From Codonopsis lanceolata (Eukaryota > Streptophyta > Magnoliopsida > Asterales > Campanulaceae), in contig CM028382.1 in assembly GCA_013146195.2 (NCBI GenBank), positions 62,661,596 through 62,725,595 of the forward strand: a stretch of DNA of 64,000 bases, written 5' to 3'. A model generated the notes under the pieces. It was not told the DNA's origin. It saw nothing but the letters and a program-made list of their open reading frames with translations, and did not search any database. The position numbers were made by a program, and so were the translations under genes. Positions 11,340 through 22,466 of this stretch are shown piece after piece (positions within the stretch are counted from its first letter, which is position 1; each line of letters opens with the position of its first letter).

Positions 11340-11707
11340 TTAATTATAATAATTTATGAAAATGTTACAATTATAAAAATAAAAATAAATTCAAATTTGA
11401 CAGGCATGCCCGTTTTTCCCGCGACCTTACGCGGGGCGGATTGAGCCAAGTGATTCAAGGACCGTCAAGATTGCGGCTTTGCTGTCTTGGCCCGTTCAGT
11501 AGCGGGGTTTCTAGGTCGCGGGTAAACCCATCTTGTTTGCCCATTTTTGATAGCTCTAGAATTGAGGAAGAATGAAAACCATTGGATAGAAATTTTTTTA
11601 GAGAAGAATATTGTTCAACTGTGTAGGTGGTAGTGAGATCCAGCTAAGGATTGATGTTAAGAATTTTGTTGTTGGAGATGCTCTTATGTCCTTCAATTTC
11701 AAGCAAG
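11340..11707. other. Gene-free stretch with a GC-rich inverted repeat
   Basis: A CCCGCGACCT arm at about 11418 pairs with AGGTCGCGGG at about 11512, enclosing about 85 bp that includes CGCGGGGCGG. It sits in otherwise AT-rich DNA. It could be the remnant of a DNA transposon or part of an old LTR; I see no ORF. Confidence 0.4.
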
Positions 11708-11856
11708 AGTAGGTCTCCCGTAAGACCGTCCTACGGATCTTAATTCGTAAGACGGAGCATGACTCTCTCATAGCTCAACCCACCAATACACGATGGGTCA
11801 GATAAAGAGGATCCGTCTTACAAAAAATATCCGTAAGACCGTATAACACAAGTTTT
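11708..11856. mobile_element. MITE-like imperfect inverted repeat
   Basis: The left side has GTCTCCCGTAAGACCGTC and TTCGTAAGACGG; the right side has the complements CCGTCTTAC and ATCCGTAAGACCGT. The element is about 150 bp, can fold along its length and has no coding capacity. Similar CGTAAGACGG sequences are, from memory, common in Caryophyllales genomes. The flanking target duplication is not clear. Confidence 0.5.
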
Positions 11857-12119
11857 TGCCTTCAAGGAATCATAATTTATTTTTCCTTTCGGCCAACAAA
11901 CAATTTTCTCCTTTTTTTTCTTTTATTTTTGCAAATTTCGGATATTCTCTTTTTTTTTTTTTTTGTAAATATGAATTTCTTTATTTTTTAAAAAAAATTA
12001 GGATTTTTTTTTGTTTGTGGAGCAAAGGTTGCATAAAAAAATGGACAAAATAAAGAACATCAATCTGGCATAAAGCAGTCAGGCTTATCTTTTCCCCTAC
12101 ACTCCAGACACTCCTAGCC

Positions 12120-13652
12120 GAAAATGAGGTTTTGATGAAGAGTCCAATCATCTCGACTCACATACTCGATAGCCGAGAAAGCTCTCTCTACTCCCTCAAA
12201 TTCAAATAGGAGAAATCCTAAACTTTGAGAGCAGCACTTCGTTTCCTATAATGGCCTTCTAGTTATAACAACGAACTTGTTCACCCTCGGGGCCAAGCAA
12301 GGCCGGTTTCGATAGCATGTTTAATGGCCTGATCATTTGAGCTTAATCGCTTAGTCTTCATCAGACCATGAGGTTTTCCTTCAGTGACCTCGAAGATCCA
12401 CCCTCGGCTAGACTCAACCAAAATAACTTTGTCAGATCAATGATTTTACTTGTTGCCAAAACTAGACAGAAGGGGGAACCCTTGAGCATGATTGAAGCCA
12501 GTCAACCGATCCATAGTGACATTCACTTTGTAATAATAGTCGAATCGCGATAGAGAAGGCTCGAACCCCTTCAACCTCGTGCATACTATAATGGATGCCA
12601 AGGCTCTAGTCAAATTGGGAGTCATATCTAAGGGAACATAGTCTCAGTCAAGAACTCGCAAATAAAAGGATCAAGGGGAAGCCGTAACCCCGATGATTTG
12701 AAGAGAATCAAATAAAATCACATCTGATTGCAAAGCTTCTGCAACTCGCTAAGACCCAAAGTCGTATCGGGAATAGATCCTCGAAATAATTGGAACCATA
12801 GACGCGATCCCATTCAGCTACATCATGGAGATCTATCTGATTCTCGAAAGGCCGTCGGTAGCGAGAACCTTTCTCGCCATCACCATCAGATGCCTCAGTT
12901 CGTCTAGAAATAAAGGCCTTGCCACCACTCGCCATTCTTCCCAATTGGCGATCGTATAAAATCCTCTCGGCTCGGTGATAATGCAAAACCCTCTCCCTGG
13001 TGAAAAATTGAGTAATCAAATTTAATGCAATATGATCTCTATTCTCAAAAACTCTCATAGGAGTCCCAGAGAGGTAATCATGAGTAGAAAATACTTCGTC
13101 GCTAAAATTCCAGTGAACACTGATTTTCACCTGAAGCTCTGAAGGATGAACCTTGCTTGTCTTGAAGTACGGCGACCCACCTACCTTGGGATTGCCTATA
13201 CATAGGACCCCCTCAAAGAGATTTGCTGAAAATAGACTCGACAAACGGGACATCATCATCAAAATCAACAGGAGAAACCGAGCCGAAAGCCGAGGTACTT
13301 GAGCTCTAGGGATATATGGTATCCTTTATGCGAATAGTAGGGTCAACTAACCTTTCCTCGGCGTGACACATGTTAAAGTTAACGCCCTATGATACGGGGC
13401 CTAAGGGTGTGGACTCGGATTCTTTTCACTAAGCAAGTTCACCTCAACCTCGACGTGAGAGGATGATTCATGGACATCCCCATAACGAAAAGGTAGCTTG
13501 ACATCAGCACCAGGACGAGGGGCTGAAGGGCTCATAATTGTCAAAGGCTTTCAAATGATCCTATTCCAGTAATCTATCAACTCTAAAGAGCTTGACGAGC
13601 TACTCAACGTCGAAGACGAGGACTCGTAGCGAGGAATCCTAAAACGAGACAT
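12120..13652 (-). pseudogene. Degenerate antisense ORF in the 3' region of a gypsy element
   Basis: An ATG at 13652 (minus) starts a Ser-rich N-terminus (MSRFRIPRYESSSS). The same frame runs through several stop codons into the longest open part, 13268-12708 (186 codons), containing HWNFSDEVFST, HYHRAERILYDRQLGR and DVAEWDRVYG. Further protein-like stretches continue to about 12120 (ESSRGWIFEVTEGKPHGLMK). It lies antisense to, and upstream of, a polypurine tract and LTR. That matches the antisense extra ORFs described for Tat/Ogre-type gypsy elements. I do not recognise a biochemical function, and the many stops mean it is dead here. Confidence 0.45.
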
Positions 13653-14461
13653 ATTTTCAAAAACAGAAAAGCAGTTGGAAGGTCAAGGGCAATATTGTAA
13701 TCTGGAACAAGTCTGCAAAGCACCGAAAAAACCAGAGATGACAAGGTTTACCTGAAAATATAAAGGTTGACGGAATTAAATCCCGAGAAAAGCAAAAACT
13801 GTGAAATCCCAATGGATTCTAGAGTTTAAACAAAAGAAATAGATTGCCAAAACAAAGGAAAAGAAGAAAAGTAATGCAAGCCTACTAAATGAAATGGAGA
13901 GAAGCACAGGAAATCGCCAGAAATACTCCTTGAAAATCACCTGGGCTGATAGAGGAGGAGAATAGGAAAACTGGTAAACTATTAAATTAAAAAGGGAAAA
14001 GGAAAAAAAACTACTTATACCAGGCCGGAATGACGTCACAACTAATCGATGCACCCGCCTTCAACGGGTCAACCTACAAGTTTTTTACTTACATACCTTT
14101 AAACAACACCGTTTCAGCCCCCACCTAGATATTTTCACCTTTAAAAAGGGTGGCACAGTTACTATTTTGAAATTCGAAAAGGTGCCCAAAACTTAATGCC
14201 TAAAATTGGAAAGTGAAACTCATCATGATGGCATAACTTCCCAAAATATTATATTGTAATCCACTCTGGCTCGTGCCAATTCAAGCATGAACACCTCGGC
14301 CAAAAACGTCTATCCTCGGATCCATCGCCTCACCTTTAAAAACATGGTCTTATGAGCCATTACCCGAGCCAAGAGCGAGGGGCAAAAATCATAAACCAAA
14401 AGCTGTCAGTTCTAACTTCTCGACTTAAACTTGCAGATACAACCGAGAAGTAGGGGGCTAC
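13653..14461 (+). other. 3' noncoding region and polypurine tract of a gypsy element
   Basis: No gene is seen. The region ends with GAGAAGTAGGGGGCTAC (14445-14461), a purine-rich tract immediately before a TG-starting LTR, so the decayed element reads on the plus strand. The element's 5' part is not visible in the window. Confidence 0.5.
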
Positions 14462-15171
14462 TGAAGGGACTTGGCCCAAGACCACCTCGTCCTGAAAAAA
14501 GTCGGGCCCACCTCCATTAAATCATCATATGTGCGTAGCTGAACACCTCATTTCTAAATCAATTGAGCCAAGAAAGTCATACAAAGATGCAATCAAGCGA
14601 TCTCTCAAACTGTTTGCCTTTAGTTAGCATCTGAGGGCTTCTCCCTTTAGTGACAAACCCTCATTCGATCTCGTCCTACAATGATTGCCGACGAAGCGCA
14701 AAGTCCACGAAGCAGTTGAAAGGCTGCAGCTTCTGTCAAAAAACCTATCACACGCAACCTGGCCAAACCGCCTACATAGACATGTCTATTCAGTATGGCC
14801 CGACCACCAACCCGATAGGGCGTCAGAGAACAATGATGATTTCTCCCTCATCCTATAAGAAATCTCCACGTCACAACCACCTTTAGGCATAAATAATTGA
14901 CATTCCCTACATTTATGTTTTTAAGCCAGTTTTAGATATCCTACTACACTTATCACATTTACTCTTATTCAACACATAACAATAAATGTTCTTCATTGCA
15001 TTTACTACATATCTTCCACTGAAATCTCACTCTCACACCAGAGGGTTTGAGTCGGGAAACCCCCGACTCCTTAACGACATTGTTGTCTTTGCCAGGTTAC
15101 CAGTCTTCATTCCAATCTACGTCACCAACTTTGCTTCCTACGTGGACAATACGAAAAGGTCACCATAACTT
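14462..15171 (+). repeat. Gypsy-type LTR (about 710 bp, right end approximate)
   Basis: It begins TGAAGGGACTTGGCCC after the polypurine tract. The probable end is near GGTCACCATA. The following TTTGGCGTGATCAGGGG weakly resembles a gypsy primer site, so this could also be a recombined LTR. Other TEs adjoin within 20 bp, so the boundary is uncertain. Confidence 0.5.
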
Positions 15172-15179
15172 TGGCGTGA

Positions 15180-15282
15180 TCAGGGGCTATCCATTTGTAT
15201 ATTGTATACATGTTTTTAAAATTTAAAATTTTCGCTGCAATTAGCCCCTCAATCTAGTGAACCCAACATTGGTATCAGTGCC
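15180..15282 (+). repeat. End of a copia LTR with tRNA-iMet-type primer-binding site
   Basis: An LTR tail ends AACCCAACA at 15268. It is followed at 15270 by TGGTATCAGTGCC, one mismatch from the TGGTATCAGAGCC site common to plant copia elements. Only about 90 bp of the LTR survive. The 280 bp after the site are AT-rich leader DNA without an ORF before another LTR begins. Confidence 0.65.
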
Positions 15283-15559
15283 ACGGTTTTGCAATTATTC
15301 AAGTTCATTTGCAATTTTAAGCATGTTTTAATGTGTTAAAATATGTTTAATGAATATTTGTATATGTTATAAAATGTGTTTTATTCAATTTTCGATTTGG
15401 GATAAATGATTGAAATCGGCAAACAAGAAAGATTAAGAAATTTGATTTCTTGATTCAAGTTTTTTTTAAAAGGTTTTAAATTCTCTAGAATAATGTTTCA
15501 GTGGCTGGTGAAGGGAAAAAAGAAAAAAAAGGAGGGACAACATTGTTTCGTCTCCTCTG

Positions 15560-16805
15560 ATTGTCCATAAGAAGACTATATGTGTTGTTTCTCATTGTAT
15601 CTTGATTTGCATTTGCTCATTCATTACGTTAGGTTCTATACTTTGTGGCTAAATGGTTTACGTACCAGTTAGCGTGGCAACTGTGTATAGAACTTCGCCT
15701 TTAGAATAGTTTCTTAGACTTCACAGGTTTCGGTAGAAGACTTCGGCAAAGGTTTCACCAGTAGTCTTCACCAGTAGACCTTGTCTGCTTTCGGATAACA
15801 TGACGTGTCAAGATTATCAGGATGTCCAACTCAAGTGCATTACTTAATTCAACTATCTTTGTATTGAGTTTGAATTAATCCATCGCCATCAACTCCCAAT
15901 TTCCAAGACACGCCTTTCCAGCTTTTCCGAAGAAAGAAGACTTTTGCCTCCTGAATATGGCAGAGCAGGTTTACAGTCTGACACAAACAGACTGTGCCGA
16001 CTACTGCAGGTCTGCAACTCTGTTTGTCGCCCACCTGCTAGTTGTTGTACCTACTCTTCTCCATACCCTGATCAGTCCCAGTTGAAGATGAAGTCAACAA
16101 AGCAGCTCCAAGCATTTAATGCATTCAACCTAATAGAGTTGTTACTCACTTCGTCTTCTCCAACGGTCTTAAGGATGCTTCGATCTATATATACTGCCAT
16201 TGAAGAATGAAAAAAACAATGCTCTGAATTTATTCAAACAACATCAAGTCATCATACTCAGTGCATTCAAAAGATCATTAACTGATCAACGAAGTCCTCA
16301 ACAACAACAAGAAGATCTACATCAACTATTATTCATTTACTTCTTATTGTTGTGTTCATTACTATTCTTTTGCACCTTGAATATTTTGTTTTCCAGATAT
16401 TCAATTCCCCACCCCCAAACACAAGTCAAATATTTTGTACATGATCCATTAGAGATTTCTATAATAGAACTAGTGGAAAACATAGTGCACATTCAAATCC
16501 AAGGTTGATTGCTTTGGTGGTGGACGTATCACTCTTTATAGTGCAAACCATCTCAAAATACATGTGTTCCTTATGTTGTGTTGCTTACTACTTTATACTG
16601 TTATCTTCGTCTTAACTTATTCCTTCGAGCTACAAACTTAAGAAAACAGCCAAGTCTACTGGTAGTGCTTCACCAGCAGACTTAGTCTGTCTTCTTTACA
16701 AGTCTTCTGTTACTTCAACCTTTTCAATAGGTTGTAAGTACTTGATTTGGAACTATTACGAAAAGTTTTTAAGTGTTACTAGGCTATTCAACCCCCCTTC
16801 TAGTC
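15560..16805 (+). repeat. Copia-family LTR, solo-like, plus orientation
   Basis: The segment shares blocks in inverted orientation with 26841-28070: GTTGTTTCTCAT, GTGGCTAA, TTAGCGTGGCAACTGTGTATAGAAC, and the mirrored GTGCACAT/CACTCTTTATAGTG stretch. It ends in GGCTATTCAACCCCCCTTCTAG, a motif typical of LTR ends in Sirevirus-like copia elements. It adjoins the middle of a gag frame rather than a primer site, so it is a separate insertion or a rearranged LTR. Exact termini are not marked by an obvious target duplication. Confidence 0.6.
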
Positions 16806-17288
16806 TATATAAAACTCGCAAAGAACTATGAAAAGCTTGCTGCTGAGAAATCTCCACTGGAAGCTGAGTTCCAAACTCTCAACAGCTGTCAACAGGAGAG
16901 TATCAAGCTAAAAGGAGAAAACAAATTCCTTTGTGACAAAGTTGAATGCTTAGTTGAGCACATCAAAGGGTTAGACCAAGAGAAAATTGCCTTGCAAAAG
17001 GCGATTGACTCCTGGAACAACTCAAAGGAAACCTTTGAAGGAATTCTATCCAGTCAAAAGCCAAGTGGAGATAAATCAGGCTTAGGCTATAATGATGAGC
17101 CCAACCTAGCATGCTTTTCTATCACAGAGAAAAGTGAATCCTCCAAGACTGCTGTTGATCTTTCCTTCTCCAAACAAACCTTTGGTAACAAGGGCAAAAA
17201 TGGACTTGGCTATTACCCCAAGGCTCACAAAGGGAAAGCCAAAGTGGTTGCTTCTGATGAGAAGCTTGTGTTGGAATATGTTTCTTGA
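16806..17288 (+). pseudogene. Sirevirus-like copia gag fragment, coiled-coil part
   Basis: About 160 codons of Lys/Glu/Leu-rich coiled coil (EKLAAEKSPLEAEFQ, KLKGENKFLCDK, LDQEKIALQKAI), followed by SGLGYN and NGLGYYPK, which match the end of the coiled-coil segment of Sirevirus-type gag. The N-terminus is missing because an LTR adjoins on the left. The frame stops at 17288, where another LTR-like insertion begins. Downstream gag resumes at 19320. Confidence 0.6.
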
Positions 17289-19319
17289 TAATTAACTTAT
17301 CACCTTGCATATTCTGAATATTTTGATTTGCTTGTTCCCATTACTGTGTGTCATAACAAGTGGCTAAGAGAGCTGCATACCGATTAGTGTGGCAACTTGT
17401 TTGACAACACATAGGTCTTAGGTTAGGTTGTCCTAATCTAGTCCTACCTTCTAAATGATGATTGAACAGACCATCGCTTCATATGCACCAACACCAGCAC
17501 CAGCACCAGCAGACTTGTTGTAGCATCAAGGTTTTTGAAAGACTCGTCACCAGCAGACTTGTCATATGCACTAAAGGACACTTTGAAGACTCGCCACCAG
17601 CAAACGTGCTGTAGTGTCAAAGTTTCTCAAAGGACTCGTCACCAGCAGATTTATCAAGTGCATCACAGAAATACCTTGAAGACTTGCTACCAGCAGACTT
17701 ACTACGGTTTGAATGTTCACATCAGCAACTAGCAGTCCTTCCTTACAAGAGGACTCACTTTTGAACATCACACCAGTAGACTTAGTTCTGCACGTGCTAC
17801 AAAGAGACAGAACCGTAGTAGATCAAGACAAGACAAATGTGTTCAAGCTTCAAAAGCAATTCAAATCTTTATGAAGCCTGACACCAGTGATGCTGCAGGA
17901 CTCTCTCTCACTCACGTGGTTTGGAAAAGTCAAAAGAATCTGCTTTATTGGACAGACCACCAGATAGTGCATCAGACGTCAGACTTGCTTTTCAGAGACC
18001 TATCAACACTGTCTGACAGGCAACCAGTTCAGGATCTATAAGACAAAACTTTTATCCAACAGTCAAAGATCCAGTGAACAACATCTCTATCCGACAGATT
18101 TCAACAATGACATTTTTTTAACGAATAGAAAAATCATCGTCATCTTTCAATGATCAAATTGACCCCGGTCTATAAAAGAAATCTTTTCTCTTCTTCAACA
18201 AAGAGAGTCGACGAATACGATGACACCTGCAACAAGAACTTCAAAGAAGCTGTAAGATCTACAAGAGATCATCTTCACCAACGCATCTCAGATCTTCACA
18301 GAGAGTTGTAGTTAGCTTACTCAGACCTTAGCAAAACACTCTCTGTTGATTGCTAGGAAGAAAGACTTTAAAGAAGAAGAGAGAGATCAGAAACTTCAAT
18401 AGACAGAGATTGGTGTCTTGGTCAAGAACCCAATTCTTGATTTGAGTTCTTCACCCTTCTTCGAAGAACTCAACCTTTAGTTGAAGCTTCAGGACTTTAT
18501 TCCTAAAGCTAGAGGTCAAGCTCTTGGATCGATTTGAAGATTGATTTCAGATGGTGCCTAAGGAAGATGAAGAGCTGTCTGTAAATATTGCATTCATATC
18601 TTCAGACTTGTATTCACATACAAATGTTGTTGATTGTGCAATAATCAATCATCATAGAAGGTCGAGTGCTCTGCACTCAGTCGTTCAGATATTTTATAGC
18701 TGAACGACCTTCAATAGTGTCTTCTCATATCACTCTCTCGTTCTCGTCTCCTATTGCCCACTTTACTTAAGAACTCATCTATGAATGATTAAGTAAAGAT
18801 TAAGGCTTAAAAGAATGAGAACAGAAACTGTACATAGAGTGTCTAGGCTGATGTAATCTGTAATTTATCTTTGAATAAATTCAGATGTTCTTTCAAATAA
18901 TTTATCTTTCAGTCTTTACCTCTCTATGAGCTTTTATAAATTGATTTATCCTTTGAAAAGCTATTCTCTAATGATTTCCTAAATCTGCATTTGGAAGAAG
19001 GATTAAGTGCGTTGTTGTTCTGATCATATATTCGTGTACAACCACTTAAGACTTCCCTAAATCTAAGCCTAACTATTTCTGCTGCTTAAAACTCTTTCAA
19101 ATAGGCTTTTGATTTAAAAGGCAGTTCACCAGCAGAGTTCATAACTCTTCTGAGAGCAAGTTTGATGTTCCTTGATGCCAGCAGACATGCTCACCATGCA
19201 AACTGTCTACGCCTTTAAAACCTATGCTTTATCTATATAAAAAGAAGAAAAGTTTTAAACGGCAACATAGGCTATTCACCCCCCTTAACCTATTTGAGCA
19301 ATCATGTGGATCAACAACT
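17289..19319 (+). repeat. LTR-like insertion (about 2 kb) splitting the copia gag
   Basis: The gag sequence is interrupted between 17288 and 19320. Near its left end GTGGCTAAG and TTAGTGTGGCAACTTG resemble 15640-15690 of the neighbouring LTR. Its right end has GGCTATTCACCCCCCTTAACC, the same LTR-end motif. A TATA-like CTATAAAAG at about 18170 and a leader-like stretch after it are compatible with LTR promoter function. No coding capacity is seen. Flanking duplications were not found by eye. Confidence 0.5.
17505..17712 (+). repeat. Degenerate minisatellite, about 45-bp unit, 4-5 copies
   Basis: Each unit starts with ACCAGCAGACTTG or a close variant (17509, 17552, 17597, 17641, 17689) and ends in GAAGACTCGT/GAAGACTTGC. 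Units alternate between two subtypes, so the higher-order repeat is about 90 bp. Confidence 0.7.
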
Positions 19320-19799
19320 TGTAAAAGGAACGGTAGAGAAATCAAAGTCTATCGACAGCAGCTCTGCCAAGGCAAAGTCTGCTGGTGATAAACAAACAAA
19401 CTCTCTACTGATACCTGTCTAGTTTGTCTATGAAATGGCCAAGGCTCAGAAGCTAATTGGCATTAAACTTAAAGAGTTCTGATGGATGCTCCTAAGCCTA
19501 TCAACAACAGATCAGCCAAGGCTAGGACTACTGTTTATAGACCAAGGAACATTCACAAGAAACCTCTCAAGCCTACTGTCAACAAGCATGTTGAACCCAA
19601 GAGTGCTGTTGGAAAGAAAGAAATTCACAAGCTCTCTACAGCAAAAGCAGATCACAATTCTCCATGGAACTTTTATCTTTGTCATTCTTGCAATTGTTTA
19701 GGCCATCTGACCCCAGAATTCCTGCTAAGGTTCACACCAAAATCTGAGAGGCCTAGTTCTTTCAAGGTTAGGCAAGTATGGGTCCCAAAAGGTTTCTAA
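19320..19799 (+). pseudogene. Copia gag C-terminus with degenerate zinc knuckle
   Basis: The frame at 19482-19799 reads a basic linker, then CHSCNCLGHLTPEF, which keeps Cys-Cys-His of a CCHC knuckle with the last Cys lost. It ends FKVRQVWVPKGF, the usual end of the Sirevirus gag segment before the protease. The part from 19320 has in-frame stops. It continues the gag begun at 16806. Confidence 0.65.
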
Positions 19800-19864
19800 T
19801 CATCAGGACCCAAAAGAAAATAAAGGGGATCTTGTTCCTTTGACTTTGTCAAGTCTGCTTCATG

Positions 19865-20473
19865 GCTATAGATTCAGAAGATAAGGACATATGGTACCTC
19901 GACAGTGGCTGTTCAAGGTACATGATAGGGAACAAAAGTCTACTTTAAGATATAGCCGAAGCTAAAGGTCCAATAGTGATATTTGGCGACAATGCAAGAG
20001 GGAAGACGATTGGGTATGGCTCAATCACTAAAGGAAATCTCTCCATCATCCAAGTTTCTCTAGTGAATGGTTTAAAGCATGATCTTTTGAGCATATCCCA
20101 ATTTTGCAACAAGGGTCTTATCTGCCAATTCTCCTCCAACCAATGTCTCATCAAAGATCGTGAATCTTGCTCAACTCTGTTGATCGGAAATATATAAGGA
20201 AACATCTATGTCGTGGACTTAAACTTACTCGAGAGATCCTCCAACCTTTGCCTAGTTGCTAATAACATTCGTGACAACAGTTGGCTTTGGCACAAGCGTC
20301 TCAGCCACCTCAACTTCAAGTACCTCTCTAATCTCTCCAAAGATGGGCTTGTTAAAGGTCTACCTACGGTGTCTGGCGACCACGACAAAAGTTGTAAAGC
20401 TTGTCAACTTGGAAAAATTTCTAAGTCTTCCTTCAAGAGCAAGCCTGTTATGCCAACTTCCAGACCTTTTCAA
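19865..20473 (+). pseudogene. Copia protease and GAG-pre-integrase segment
   Basis: WYLDSGCSRYMIG (about 19890) is the copia protease active-site region with the catalytic Asp-Ser-Gly. After a stop, the frame at 19976-20197 continues with KTIGYGSITKGN and VNGLKHDLLSISQFC. A stop near 20198 separates this from 20213 onward, where WLWHKRLSHLNFKYL and CKACQLGK give the HHCC zinc-binding part of integrase. The frame is cut at 20473-20485 by the LINE and resumes at 25418. At least three stops make this copy non-functional. Confidence 0.8.
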
Positions 20474-20485
20474 CTTCTGCACATG
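20474..20485. repeat. Left target-site duplication of LINE 1
   Basis: CTTCTGCACATG here and CTTCTGAACATG at 25418-25429 flank the LINE and differ by one base. Removing the LINE rejoins the copia integrase frame between the HHCC and catalytic parts. Confidence 0.85.
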
Positions 20486-20553
20486 GTCTATTTTTTCTCT
20501 CTCTACTTTCTCTTTCTACTCTCTCTTGTAACCCTAATTAGGGTTTTGCGGCC

Positions 20554-21558
20554 ATGCCGCCTGATACTACCGCGCCGGTGGGTGGCTCCTCGGATGGAGT
20601 GAAGACCAATACGCCGGATCCGAACAACCCCTCTCCTTCGATCCCGGTGGGACAAACCCCTTCATCCTATGCGGCTGCCGTGTCTTCCAATGGTGTTCCG
20701 CAATGTCAAAACCCTCTCAAGAAACCTGCCTTGATTGATTTACCTCTTCCTCCACGATCGGCTGTGTCAATTAATAATGAGATTGGTTGTTTATTTACGC
20801 CGGTGGAATTGGAAGCGGCGGCCAAGCAGTTTACCAATACCCTTGTCTTGAAATTTTCTGTTGGTCGGCCCCCTTTACACACTATTCAGGATCATATCTC
20901 CAAGTCTTGGGGTTTAACAGGAGAGTTTGTGGTCGGTTTAATGGACCCTAGACATGTTATGGTTCACTTGGCTTCTAAGGAAGATTTGGTACGTGCTCTA
21001 TCAAAGGAATCGCATATGATACAACGTTGTATGTATCACTCCTTTCGATGGACGCCGGATTTTGCTCCGAAACGGGATTGTTCGCTTCTTGCAGTATGGG
21101 TACGACTCCCACAATTGCCTCTGTTGTTCTTTACTCCTTCATATCTACAGCGTATTGGAAATTCATTTGGACATTATTTGAGAGCTGACGATAAAACCTT
21201 AGCTTTATCACATCCAATGCATGCTCGGATTTGTGTTGAGATCGATGTGTCGCGCACACTTCCTAAGCGCATTTGGATTGGTACTTCGAAGACTGAGGGA
21301 TTCTGGCAGGCTGTGGAATTTGAAGGTAACATTGCTTTTTGTGTGGGTTGTGGTCTTTTAGGCCATGTTGTAGATGTATGTCGAAAGAGGCCTCAACGAT
21401 CAACTGCAGATCAATTTCACAATGTTGATTTGGGCAAGCAGAAAGTACAAACATCTGAAGTTGTACAGGAGCAAAGAGCAGGGACCAATGCTAAATCGGA
21501 CCAACAATGGCGTCCTGTGGAAATTCTCAAAAGACCAGAAGCTGCCTCAATGTACTAG
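20554..21558 (+). CDS. LINE 1 ORF1 (DUF4283 plus CCHC knuckle)
   Basis: The 334-codon frame starts at the first ATG after the leader. Residues about 85-235 resemble the plant DUF4283 domain (FSVGRPPLHTIQDHI, FRWTPDFAPKRD, VWVRLPQLPLLFF). Then comes FCVGCGLLGHVVDVC, a full C-x2-C-x4-H-x4-C knuckle. In plant L1 elements this protein binds the element RNA. The usual Ser/Pro-rich C-terminal region is short. The frame ends in sequence that overlaps the endonuclease reading frame, which suggests a deletion joined the two. Confidence 0.8.
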   Translation: MPPDTTAPVGGSSDGVKTNTPDPNNPSPSIPVGQTPSSYAAAVSSNGVPQCQNPLKKPALIDLPLPPRSAVSINNEIGCLFTPVELEAAAKQFTNTLVLKFSVGRPPLHTIQDHISKSWGLTGEFVVGLMDPRHVMVHLASKEDLVRALSKESHMIQRCMYHSFRWTPDFAPKRDCSLLAVWVRLPQLPLLFFTPSYLQRIGNSFGHYLRADDKTLALSHPMHARICVEIDVSRTLPKRIWIGTSKTEGFWQAVEFEGNIAFCVGCGLLGHVVDVCRKRPQRSTADQFHNVDLGKQKVQTSEVVQEQRAGTNAKSDQQWRPVEILKRPEAASMY

Positions 21559-21559
21559 G

Positions 21560-22466
21560 GACGATCGAAAAATTTTGTGGACGGATCTCTTAACTATAAG
21601 TGCTTCTGTTTCTGAACCGTGGTTAATAGGAGGTGATTTCAACATTATTTCCAGCACTTCAGAAAAGTTGGGTGGCAATGGATATGATTTTAATAGTATG
21701 GAGGATTTTAACAACTTCTTGATTCAAGCTGGAATGACGGACACCGGTTTTGAAGGTAGTATTTATACGTGGTGCAATGACCATCAAGGAGGTGGTAGAA
21801 TTTGGCAACGCTTGGATCGTGTTCTTGTGAATGGATTCTATAAAGCATCTCTTCCCCCGGTTCGCGTTACTCACCTTAGCCGAGTTCATTCTGATCACTC
21901 GCCTTTACTCCTGGATTTGAAAGTTATTACTAAACCCAAGGGTATATTTCGCTTTCTTCGTATGTGGTTGGACCACAAAAACTTTTCAGATTTTGTTAAA
22001 ATGCAATGGAATCGCCCCTATGGAAATTCTGCACAGAAAGTTGGCTTTGCTTCGGCGTGAACTCAAAGGATGGAACTGGAGGGTTTTCGGACATGTTCAA
22101 CAGAAAATTGCGAAGGCTCAAGATGAGGTTTTAAGATTGGAATTTGCTCTTCAACAATCGTGGGATGTTAATGTTCATGATCAGCTTTGCCGGATTAAGA
22201 AGGATCTAATCCAACTGGTTCGGTGGGATGACGAGTTGCTACAACAAAAGGCTCGGACTAGTTGGCTTAAAGAGGGTGATCGAAACTCAGCCTTCTTTCA
22301 TGCGTCAATCAGAGATCATGCAGCTAGGAATATTGTTAAAATTAAGCTTCCTGATGGGTCTTGGTGCACGGACAATGCTACGCTAGGTGACATGGTTGTT
22401 CAACATTTTTCTGAGTTGCTCACATATGTTCAGCCAACTATAGATGAAGATCTTTTTCGGGTATAG
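21560..22466 (+). pseudogene. LINE 1 endonuclease remnant and spacer to RT
   Basis: The frame at 21374-22060 contains the C-terminal half of an apurinic-type endonuclease: WLIGGDFNIISS, YTWCNDHQGG, RIWQRLDRVLVN and SDHSPLLLDL, with the catalytic Asp-Asn and Ser-Asp-His. The N-terminal half, with the FWNxRG and Glu motifs seen in LINE 2 (35674 downward), is missing. The next frame (21993-22466) carries the helical spacer, including ARTSWLKEGDRNSAFFHASI. The frame change near 22000-22050 is a lesion. Confidence 0.78.

Noticed and set aside
15172..15195. TTTGGCGTGATCAGGGG as a true gypsy primer-binding site
   Set aside because: It matches the family form poorly and follows an LTR whose upstream polypurine tract marks it as a 3' LTR, so chance or rearrangement is as likely.
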